A stretch of 64,000 nucleotides of DNA from Fibrivirga algicola (lineage in GTDB: Bacteria; Bacteroidota; Bacteroidia; Cytophagales; Spirosomataceae), in contig NZ_WAEL01000001.1 of NCBI RefSeq assembly GCF_011742925.1, forward strand, positions 1,116,001 to 1,180,000, read 5' to 3'. This document shows, one piece after another, positions 8,939 to 16,158 of this stretch. Below the pieces are notes generated by a model. It did not search any database. It had not been told where the DNA came from and saw only the letters and a list, made by a program, of their open reading frames with translations. Numbering within the stretch: the stretch's first letter is position 1; each line of letters opens with the position of its first letter. Made by a program: the position numbers and the translations under genes.

Positions 8939-9783
8939 TGATTAATCAACCCATTGGTGTTTTTGATTCGGGCTACGGCGGGCTTACCGTACTGCGTGAG
9001 CTGGTTGAAACCCTGCCCGACTACGACTACCTGTACCTGGGCGACAATGCCCGGACGCCCTACGGAACGCGGTCGTTTGAAACGGTATATGACTACACCC
9101 TCGAATGCGTCACGTACCTGTTCGAGCAAGGCTGTCGGCTGGTTATTCTGGCCTGTAACACAGCATCGGCCAAGGCGTTACGAAATATTCAGCAACTCGA
9201 TCTGCCCCGGTTATATCCTGGTCCAACGCCCGATGCGCTGCCTGCCCGCCGGGTGCTGGGCGTGATTCGCCCCACGGCCGAAACCATTGGGCAATACACC
9301 AAAACGGGCCATGTGGGTATTCTGGCCACAAACGGCACCGTAACGTCGGAATCGTACCTGGTTGAAATCGGGAAATTCTTTCCTGAACTGGTCATTACGC
9401 AGGAAGCCTGCCCCATGTGGGTGCCGCTGATCGAAAATGGAGAGTATGATCACCCCGGTGCCGATTACTTTGTGAAACAGCATCTTGACCGGCTGCTTAC
9501 CCGTGACCCACAAATCGACACACTGTTGCTGGCCTGCACGCATTATCCGCTGCTACTGCCCAAACTGCGTGCTCTGCTGCCACCAACCATCCAGCCCATC
9601 AGTCAGGGACCCATCGTGGCGTACAGCCTGATCGACTACCTGCAACGTCACCCCGATCTGGCCGCGCAATGCAGCCAGCAGGGAACGCGACGGTTTCTGA
9701 CCACTGATTCACCCACCGAATTCAGCCGACAAGCCAGCGTATTCTGGGGGCAATCCGTCTCGGCTGAGAAGATCGATTTCTGA
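8938..9783 (+). CDS. murI: Glutamate racemase
   Basis: This 281-residue cytosolic enzyme makes D-glutamate for peptidoglycan. The two catalytic cysteines are Cys73 (ILACNTASA) and Cys200 (LLACTHYPLL), with the N-terminal IGVFDSGYGGLTV and YLGDNARTPYG motifs. The start is TTG: an in-frame stop at 8920-8922 leaves no ATG or GTG before the conserved N-terminus, and homologues begin at this point. The start codon touches the repeat array upstream, so expression may be controlled there. Length and motifs are normal. Confidence 0.93.
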   Translation: MINQPIGVFDSGYGGLTVLRELVETLPDYDYLYLGDNARTPYGTRSFETVYDYTLECVTYLFEQGCRLVILACNTASAKALRNIQQLDLPRLYPGPTPDALPARRVLGVIRPTAETIGQYTKTGHVGILATNGTVTSESYLVEIGKFFPELVITQEACPMWVPLIENGEYDHPGADYFVKQHLDRLLTRDPQIDTLLLACTHYPLLLPKLRALLPPTIQPISQGPIVAYSLIDYLQRHPDLAAQCSQQGTRRFLTTDSPTEFSRQASVFWGQSVSAEKIDF

Positions 9784-9933
9784 ATCGATCCGGTAATCGA
9801 GTTGGTCAGTAGACTAGTAGACTTGGCTTTGTAGCGAATTTTTTTGACCTTTGCACGTGTTCTCTACTTAACGGTAATGTAGGCGAGTAACCGTTTACAG
9901 GCCCGTTTCAACTAGAGATACAACTGCATTTAT

Positions 9934-10956
9934 ATGACTCCCGAACACGTTCATTGTCTGATCATTGGCTCCGGCCCTGCTGGATATACTGCCGCTATTT
10001 ATGCGTCGCGCGCTAACCTCAAGCCTGTCCTGTATCAGGGTGGTCAACCGGGCGGACAACTGACTATCACTACCGAGGTTGACAATTTTCCCGGTTATCC
10101 GGAAGGTGTTCAGGGCCCACAGATGATGCAGGACCTGGAAACGCAGGCCCGCCGCTTTGGCACAGATGTTCGCTACGGGTTAGTCACCAAAGTTGAATTT
10201 GCCGAAAATCCGGGGCCCGGCCGTCCGCACCGCGTGTGGGTAGACGAAGAGCATGAAATCACCGCCGACAGTGTCATCATTTCAACCGGAGCATCGGCTA
10301 AATGGCTGGGTCTCCCGTCAGAGATGCGCCTGAACGGTCACGGTGTGTCGGCCTGTGCCGTTTGTGACGGATTTTTCTTCCGGAACCAGGACGTAGCCAT
10401 CGTTGGCGCGGGCGATACCGCCGCCGAAGAAGCCAGCTATCTCTCGAACCTGTGCCGTAAGGTGTATATGATTGTACGTAGGGGTGAAATGCGGGCGTCG
10501 CGGTTCATGCAGCAGCGCATAAAAGCCAAGGAAAACATTGAGATTCTGTGGCATACTGACACACTCGAAATTTTGGGTGATAATGAAGTCATTGGTGCCC
10601 GTTTGAAGAATACGCAAACTGGTGAAGAACACGTTATTGACGTGACCGGCTTCTTTGTGGCCATTGGTCATAAGCCCAACACGGATATCTTTAAGTCGTA
10701 TCTGACGCTCGACGATCACGGTTACATTATCACCGAGAAAGGTAGCACCCGGACCAACGTTCCCGGCGTGTTTGCCTGTGGCGATGCTCAGGACAATATC
10801 TATCGGCAGGCTATTACGGCGGCTGGCACTGGCTGTATGGCCGCGCTTGATGCTGAACGGTATCTGGTGACACTGGAAATGCAGGAGCAGCCAGCTGGTG
10901 TCAATGAAGTGACAACGGGTGTCGACTTGTCCGTCGGCGAGCCGGTTATAAGCTAA
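9934..10956 (+). CDS. trxB: Thioredoxin-disulfide reductase
   Basis: This 340-residue FAD enzyme reduces thioredoxin with NADPH in the cytoplasm. It has FAD-binding GSGPAGYTAAIYASRA (residues 12-27), the redox pair Cys141/Cys144 (CAVCDG), NADPH-binding GAGDTAAEEA and the C-terminal FAD motif GVFACGDAQD. The upstream sequence GACCTTTGCAC near 9850 resembles a -7 element, giving a leader of about 70 nt. A hairpin with 13-bp arms follows the stop. Confidence 0.95.
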   Translation: MTPEHVHCLIIGSGPAGYTAAIYASRANLKPVLYQGGQPGGQLTITTEVDNFPGYPEGVQGPQMMQDLETQARRFGTDVRYGLVTKVEFAENPGPGRPHRVWVDEEHEITADSVIISTGASAKWLGLPSEMRLNGHGVSACAVCDGFFFRNQDVAIVGAGDTAAEEASYLSNLCRKVYMIVRRGEMRASRFMQQRIKAKENIEILWHTDTLEILGDNEVIGARLKNTQTGEEHVIDVTGFFVAIGHKPNTDIFKSYLTLDDHGYIITEKGSTRTNVPGVFACGDAQDNIYRQAITAAGTGCMAALDAERYLVTLEMQEQPAGVNEVTTGVDLSVGEPVIS

Positions 10957-10980
10957 CCTACTATACACGAAATGGACAGC

Positions 10981-11034
10981 AAACGCAGACAACCCGGCCC
11001 TACAGCCTTACTTGTAGCCCCGTTGTCTGCGTTT
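10981..11034 (+). terminator. trxB terminator
   Basis: Arms AAACGCAGACAAC (10981-10993) and GTTGTCTGCGTTT (11022-11034) pair perfectly. The loop contains a smaller CTACA/TGTAG stem. The hairpin starts 25 nt after the trxB stop and is followed by a T-rich stretch. Confidence 0.7.
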
Positions 11035-11062
11035 ATTGTTCGTTTCATTTTTAGATCGTTGA

Positions 11063-12115
11063 ATGAAAAAAACAGCATTGACATGGCTGGTGGCCATGAG
11101 TTGTCTGTGCGCGACCGTAACCGCGCAGGAAAGAGGGCGTTTTAAAAACGACACAAAGTTTACGCCGAAAACAAAGTCGAACGCGCCGTCGCCTAACCAG
11201 AAAAAGGCCGAGGAGGTTTTCGAGCAGGAAAACAGCCAGCTTCGCTTCAACAGCCAGTTTGAGCCCAAAAAAGAGCTGAACCCGGTTGTCAGTGAAGATA
11301 CCAGCACTATCGATCAAGGAGAGATTACCGTCAACGAGGTTATCGACTCTATGCAGGTTGGCGATGAGTGGGTAAAAATCGCTGATTATTACGCTGTTTG
11401 GGACTCCCGCAGCATCGATCCGTACAACATCGACCCGCGTGACTTCGATCAGGTTGTCGATCTGAAACTCTACGATCCTAAATCCAATCATTACTGGTCT
11501 GCTCCCCTCAATGAAGGGAAACTAACATCTCAGTTTGGCTACCGCTGGGGCCGCTGGCATACCGGCGTCGATCTCGATCTTGAAACGGGCGATCCTGTCT
11601 ATGCGGCTTTTGATGGCATTGTTCGCGTGGTAGGCTGGGATGGCAACGGTTACGGCAGGTACGTGCTGGTGCGTCACTACAATGGTCTAGAAACGCTATA
11701 CGGCCACATGTCTAAGCAACTTGTTGAATCAGGCCAGCTTATTAAAGCAGGCGATCAAATCGGGTTGGGGGGGAATACCGGCCGCAGCTACGGTGCTCAC
11801 CTGCATTTTGAGACCCGGTACGAGGGGAACCCATTTGCGCCGATCAATATCTACAGCTTTCCGGCAAATACGATTATCGCCGATCATTTCCTGCTAACGC
11901 CCGCCGTTTGGGACCACCTGCGGGGCGGTAGCCGGTCAACCGATCTTTCGTTTAAACCGAAAATAAAGCGTACCGTACTGCACAAGGTACGTTCGGGTGA
12001 AACCCTGTCGTCTATTGCGGGTCGTTATGGACTTTCGATCAGTAAACTGGCTGAAAAAAATAACATGTCTTCGCGATCGCGCATCCGGGCAGGTCAGAAG
12101 TTACGCGTGAACTGA
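11063..12115 (+). CDS. M23 peptidoglycan DD-metalloendopeptidase with C-terminal LysM
   Basis: The protein has 350 residues and a signal peptide (MKKTALTWLVAMSCLCATVTAQ). A charged linker leads to an M23/LytM domain at about residues 150-265. The zinc ligands appear intact: HTGVD and AHLHFE, with the intervening YGHMS. A LysM domain occupies about residues 304-350 (HKVRSGETLSSIAGRYG to AGQKLRV). It should hydrolyse peptidoglycan cross-links in the periplasm and bind glycan through LysM. It is a single gene with its own strong terminator. Confidence 0.92.
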   Translation: MKKTALTWLVAMSCLCATVTAQERGRFKNDTKFTPKTKSNAPSPNQKKAEEVFEQENSQLRFNSQFEPKKELNPVVSEDTSTIDQGEITVNEVIDSMQVGDEWVKIADYYAVWDSRSIDPYNIDPRDFDQVVDLKLYDPKSNHYWSAPLNEGKLTSQFGYRWGRWHTGVDLDLETGDPVYAAFDGIVRVVGWDGNGYGRYVLVRHYNGLETLYGHMSKQLVESGQLIKAGDQIGLGGNTGRSYGAHLHFETRYEGNPFAPINIYSFPANTIIADHFLLTPAVWDHLRGGSRSTDLSFKPKIKRTVLHKVRSGETLSSIAGRYGLSISKLAEKNNMSSRSRIRAGQKLRVN

Positions 12116-12136
12116 TACAGACAATAAGTAGCTAAT

Positions 12137-12203
12137 TCGATTACGACAGCGGCTCCGACTTCTTACCGAACCGGTAAGAAGTCGGAGCCGCTGTCGTAAT
12201 CGA
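12137..12203. terminator. Very long perfect hairpin between convergent genes
   Basis: Arms of 32 nt at 12137-12168 and 12172-12203 are perfectly complementary across a 3-nt loop (AAC). It lies between the 3' ends of the M23 gene and the HMA gene and probably stops transcription from both sides. No poly-T tract follows on either strand. Confidence 0.7.
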
Positions 12204-12219
12204 CTAGTGAACTTGTAAC

Positions 12220-12576
12220 TTAATCGTGGTGCGTTGCTACGCCTTTCTTGCAGCAGCTTGGCAATTTTGCGTATCCTTTTGGGTCGGCAGTCACCTCGTC
12301 GGCATCGTAGCCTGTTTTGGTGATATTCGCCTTCAGCTTACTCACGTCTGTTTTAGCCGCGTTGTACTTGATGGTGACCACCTTCGTGTCAACGTCCAGA
12401 TTGGCTTCTTTCACGCCCTTTTCAAAAGCAAGATTACGCTCAATCCGGGCTTTACACATCTCGCACACCGCCGACGTTTTAATCTTCACTTCTTTGTCTT
12501 TATCGTCAGCGACCAGCAGGGTAGTTCCGGTCAGGGTCAGGGCCATCAGGCCGCTGAAAAACAAGTTGCGGTTCAT
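12220..12576 (-). CDS. Periplasmic heavy-metal-associated (HMA) domain protein
   Basis: The protein has 118 residues. A signal peptide (MNRNLFFSGLMALTLTGTTLLVA) is followed by an HMA ferredoxin-like domain with the metal-binding pair CEMC near residues 38-41. A C-terminal tail carries a CC pair and ends in HHD. It probably binds Cu(I) or another soft metal in the periplasm. It is the last gene of the minus-strand metal island, separated by 77 bp from the copper-storage gene. The domain is clear; the metal is inferred from the neighbours. Confidence 0.85.
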   Translation of the reverse strand: MNRNLFFSGLMALTLTGTTLLVADDKDKEVKIKTSAVCEMCKARIERNLAFEKGVKEANLDVDTKVVTIKYNAAKTDVSKLKANITKTGYDADEVTADPKGYAKLPSCCKKGVATHHD

Positions 12577-12653
12577 ATAAAGTAGTTTTTAAGTAAGACT
12601 AGCGAAAAGGCGTTTCGTTTAATTGGTAGGTTAGTTACTTAACAAGCAAGAGC

Positions 12654-13010
12654 TTACATCTGGTTCGCCATCTCGCGGCATTCAGCAGCGCAGCGGCGAC
12701 ATGCCTCAGCGCAGGCTTTGCAATGTGCATGGTGATCGGCGTGTTTCTCGCACTCGGTGGCACAGGCCTCGCACACATCGGCGCAAAGCTGCATGTACTG
12801 TTTCATGAACTGTGACCCCCGTGCTTCGAGCCGGCCGCACAGTGTGCAAATATCGGCACAGTCGCGGCAGAGTTTGATACAGGCGGTCATGTCGTGGTGC
12901 ATGCTGTCCCGATCGCCCATCTCGATACAGGCGGTTACGCAGCGCTCGCACGCTTCGGCGCATTCAAAACAAGTGTCGGCGTGGCCGTGGGCATGATTTG
13001 TAGTTGTCAT
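12654..13010 (-). CDS. Four-helix-bundle copper storage protein (Csp/DUF326 type)
   Basis: The protein has 118 residues with 19 cysteines (counted), nearly all spaced CxxC or CxxxC along predicted helices: positions 14, 17, 21, 24, 28, 44, 48, 51, 55, 58, 76, 80, 83, 87, 97, 100, 104, 107 and 111. This is the signature of Csp proteins, whose bundles are lined with Cys thiolates that hold many Cu(I) ions. It has no signal peptide, so it belongs with the cytosolic Csp3-like group. The N-terminal NHAHGHADT is His-rich. The setting in a metal island supports a copper role. Confidence 0.88.
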   Translation of the reverse strand: MTTTNHAHGHADTCFECAEACERCVTACIEMGDRDSMHHDMTACIKLCRDCADICTLCGRLEARGSQFMKQYMQLCADVCEACATECEKHADHHAHCKACAEACRRCAAECREMANQM

Positions 13011-13080
13011 AACGGTTACTGGTTTTGGTGAAACGGATGAAATAAGGCATTAAGTTGACTGGCTCGCTGGCTACAATGGG

Positions 13081-14616
13081 TTACCGCGTAACCAGGAGAG
13101 CGGGTGTTAAGCGGAGATAAACCTGACCCGACAGCGGGGCATCTCCGTAATAGAAACGTAGCTGCTGACTGGGAAAGCCAACGGTAAACTGGGTGCCAAT
13201 GGCTAAATCGGTATTGGCCATGCGAAGCAACCGCCAGTTGGTTCCTAGGGTCAGGTTGTCAACGTTTGCCAACGTCTCGTTTGGATTGGTGCTGGTTGTA
13301 TTGGGCAGTACCAGCTCGTCCAGCGATTTGGTTACGTTTTCGTAGCGACCATACAGCGCCAATCGACCCAGTTGCAGGCTTGTTTCGGCCAGGTACGCGT
13401 TTTCGTTTACACCATCGTGGTTATTCACGCCCCAGATCAACGCCGACGTCATATAGCGATCACCCGACCCAAACGAGGTGCTGTGCAGGACGGAAGCTGT
13501 AGTGCGGCGTACGCTGCCATGTGAATTGAGTACCTCCGGGTTCTTGATCATACCCTGCGACACCTGTAGCGCCAGCCCCGGGGTGGGGTTTACCGATAGG
13601 CGATACGAATAACTGTCGAAACGGGGTTTGTCGAAATTATAGCGAAACTCGTCGGGCTCGCGGCCGGTGAATTGCGAGAATTCAACTTTGGCGATCTTGT
13701 ACCGGAAACCAGCCGTAGCGGTACCAAACGTAATGTGCGTGGCATCGATCCAGTGGTGGCTGAGGGGCGAATCGGGATTGTTAAACGACGAAATCCGGTG
13801 CATAAACGCAGGAGCGCCCAATGCCGGTTCGCCTGGATAGCCAACGTATACGAAGGCATCGGCATCCCGGCTGAAGGCGTGACTGTACGACACCGACAGT
13901 TCAGAGAAAAGGTCATGCGGGTGCTGCCGGTCTACCAGCGGTTCGCCCCGGTACGACTCCCCCGTTTGGAACAGCAGAGGATAACCCCCGTTGCCCACCG
14001 TCAGCGGATCGAGTGACATCATCAGCTTGGCCGTGAACAGCCCTTTCTTACCCACAGTACGCTGAGCCATGCCCATTGCCCAGTTGGGTGCATCGATTCG
14101 GGCTTCGCGACCGCGCTTACCGGGGTTGTTGAAACTTTGATTGGTATGCCGCAGGAAAACACTGTAATGCAGCATATACATCCACTTGCCGCTACCCGGC
14201 GAATGGGCCATGTAAGCATACATGGGTGTTTTGTCGGGCATCCAGGACGTACCTGAACCATTGCGGTTCATAGGCAGGTTCCGCGACAGGTAGTGCGACA
14301 TGCTGCCCATTGGCATAAACGTCACGCTCCCCGGATTCGCCGAACTATGGTTCATTCCGTCCATCGACCCGTGATTCATGCTGTTCATGCTACCATGGTT
14401 CATTCCGCTATGGTCCATCTGGCTGTGATCCATTTGACTATGGTCCATTTTCGGTTTGGGCGCGGGCTGCGTTTTCGACTGGGTAGTGCCAGCGGCTTTT
14501 TTGGGCTTTACTGTGTCGGCCGGCATAGGCATACTATGGCCGGTATGCTGCTCGTGCTGAGCCATTGTCGGCCAAAACGGTAGGGCCAGCATCAGGGTAA
14601 AAAGCGTCTTTTTCAT
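13081..14616 (-). CDS. His/Met-rich outer-membrane-type protein of the metal island
   Basis: This is a 511-residue protein. The ATG at 14616 is chosen because it opens a clean signal peptide (MKKTLFTLMLALPFWPTMAQ); an in-frame ATG at 14655 would precede it. Residues 20-100 are low-complexity, with repeats such as MDHSQ, MNHGS and MNSMNHGSM that offer Met/His ligands, as in copper-binding proteins of the CopB/CusF kind. The remainder is rich in alternating polar and aromatic stretches typical of outer-membrane barrels. I do not recognise a named family. The function, copper binding or export at the outer membrane, is inferred from the ligands and neighbours. Confidence 0.75.
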   Translation of the reverse strand: MKKTLFTLMLALPFWPTMAQHEQHTGHSMPMPADTVKPKKAAGTTQSKTQPAPKPKMDHSQMDHSQMDHSGMNHGSMNSMNHGSMDGMNHSSANPGSVTFMPMGSMSHYLSRNLPMNRNGSGTSWMPDKTPMYAYMAHSPGSGKWMYMLHYSVFLRHTNQSFNNPGKRGREARIDAPNWAMGMAQRTVGKKGLFTAKLMMSLDPLTVGNGGYPLLFQTGESYRGEPLVDRQHPHDLFSELSVSYSHAFSRDADAFVYVGYPGEPALGAPAFMHRISSFNNPDSPLSHHWIDATHITFGTATAGFRYKIAKVEFSQFTGREPDEFRYNFDKPRFDSYSYRLSVNPTPGLALQVSQGMIKNPEVLNSHGSVRRTTASVLHSTSFGSGDRYMTSALIWGVNNHDGVNENAYLAETSLQLGRLALYGRYENVTKSLDELVLPNTTSTNPNETLANVDNLTLGTNWRLLRMANTDLAIGTQFTVGFPSQQLRFYYGDAPLSGQVYLRLTPALLVTR

Positions 14617-14684
14617 AGGGTGTTGAGTACTAAAACAGAAAGCCTGAGCCGGCAAAGCAACTCTCCACCGACTCAGGTATTGAC

Positions 14685-15476
14685 TTAAAGGGTCGCCAGC
14701 ATAACCGCCGCCATTCCAATCATCAGGCTGTCTTCGATGATGGTTACGGTGGTCATGGGCAGATTAAATACGGAGCCCAGACAGGCACAGCGTATTTTAC
14801 GTTTGTCTAACACACTCTGCACCACGCCAATCAGGCTGATGCTCATGACAACCAGCGTAACCCAATTGGTCACCATCGGGTTGAAGCCCGTCAGGTAGGC
14901 CGCGCCAAGGGCCAGCTCAATAAACGGATACACGAACCCATAACCGGGAATGGCCTTGGCTACAATATCGTACATTCGGTAGCTGCTGGCAAAGCCCTTA
15001 ATATCGAGCATCTTGAAAAACGAGAAGACCAGAAAGAAGCCCGCCATGAACGTGCTCATCGCCCGCATTGTATCGAACGTACCCACACGCACTTCAACCA
15101 GCGCCGTAACGCCCAGAATAAAAGCCAGGATTATTAGCAGCGGTTTGTACGTTGTCACCGACGGCTCGGCCAGTTCCTCGGTGGCTGCTTGCGAGGCTGG
15201 TGACGTCATCACGTCTATCTTCTGCGACTGATGCGCCGTATGGCCGCCCATCGTGTCAATAAGCTGTACTTCGTCGGTGAGCGAATAGGCACCGGCTTTT
15301 CGCACGGCGCGGTCGAGTACGGCGGTGTCAATGTGTCGGCTCATGCTGACAACTGCTTCCTGCGGTTGCAGCGAAACGGCTACTTTTTTAACGCCCTCAA
15401 CGTCCTGAAGGGCTTCCTGCACCCGCCCTACGCAGGAGCCGCAATGCATGCCGTCAAGTTTATAGGTATGAATCAT
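14685..15476 (-). CDS. HMA domain fused to MauE/DoxX-like membrane protein
   Basis: The protein has 263 residues. An N-terminal HMA domain (residues 1-70) has the soft-metal motif GMHCGSC. A linker at about 75-105 leads to four or five membrane segments (about 110-263) that resemble the MauE/DoxX redox-associated family, with a CAC motif in a loop. The architecture suggests a membrane protein that receives or senses a metal ion and handles thiols. It is transcribed with the surrounding metal genes, 68 bp from the His/Met-rich gene. Substrate and direction are unknown. Confidence 0.78.
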   Translation of the reverse strand: MIHTYKLDGMHCGSCVGRVQEALQDVEGVKKVAVSLQPQEAVVSMSRHIDTAVLDRAVRKAGAYSLTDEVQLIDTMGGHTAHQSQKIDVMTSPASQAATEELAEPSVTTYKPLLIILAFILGVTALVEVRVGTFDTMRAMSTFMAGFFLVFSFFKMLDIKGFASSYRMYDIVAKAIPGYGFVYPFIELALGAAYLTGFNPMVTNWVTLVVMSISLIGVVQSVLDKRKIRCACLGSVFNLPMTTVTIIEDSLMIGMAAVMLATL

Positions 15477-15594
15477 TGGTATCGGTGTCTATAGTCGAGT
15501 AGAACAAGTCACGCATCGACGAAACAAAGGTAGCCTGTTCATTGGGCCGAAATCTTACAGAATTCTGCGCCCGACTTACATCATTTTTGACTGC

Positions 15595-16158
15595 TCAGAC
15601 CGTATCCAGTGCTTGCCGCCCTGTGGGGGTTTTGCGGTATTGGGCGGGTGTTTGCCCCACCAGATTCCGAAACTGATTCGTGAAATGAGGTACGCTACTG
15701 TACCCCAGTTCGTAGGCAATGTCGGCAATCGTCTGTTGCCCGTCCTGCAGCAGTTCCTTAGCCCGCTCCACTTTCTGCGCAATCAGAAACCGCTCGATAG
15801 TAGTGCCCGCCTGCGACGAAAAAAGCTGACTCAGGTATGAATAGTCGTATCCCAGTTTCTGGCTCAGAAAGTCAGACATATTCTGGCTGTCGGGCCGTTT
15901 GTGAACGTGGTGTACTTCATTGACCAGCAACAGCTTGATTTGTTCGACGAGGCTACTTTTCGGGTCGTCGATCAGGTCGAATCCTTCGGTGCGCAGGGTA
16001 TCACGAATAGCGTCGCGACTCACAGTATCGGGCCAAGTCACCACTTCAACCCGACCCAGCTCAACGGTGCCGGTTTCCAGCCCCAGTTGCTTCAGGTCTC
16101 GTTCAACCGTACGCCGACAGCGATCACAGACCATGCCTTTGATGTGTAGTTCCGTCAT
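15595..16158 (-). CDS. AraC-family regulator with N-terminal HMA metal-binding domain
   Basis: The protein has 187 residues. The first 65 form an HMA-like domain with the pair Cys-Asp-Arg-Cys in KGMVCDRCRR. Residues 95-180 are an AraC-type double helix-turn-helix (IADIAYELGYSSVPHFTNQFRN; ends GQTPAQYRK). The fusion predicts direct sensing of a soft metal and control of this island. Its ATG overlaps the stop of the upstream TonB receptor gene by 4 nt, implying translational coupling. Family calls are firm; the metal-sensing role is inferred. Confidence 0.85.
   Translation of the reverse strand: MTELHIKGMVCDRCRRTVERDLKQLGLETGTVELGRVEVVTWPDTVSRDAIRDTLRTEGFDLIDDPKSSLVEQIKLLLVNEVHHVHKRPDSQNMSDFLSQKLGYDYSYLSQLFSSQAGTTIERFLIAQKVERAKELLQDGQQTIADIAYELGYSSVPHFTNQFRNLVGQTPAQYRKTPTGRQALDTV

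Noticed and set aside
14293-14583. 96-residue His-rich reading frame on the plus strand
   Set aside because: It is antisense to the Met/His repeat of the gene at 13081-14616; its histidines come from the complementary repeat codons, and it has no independent start signal.
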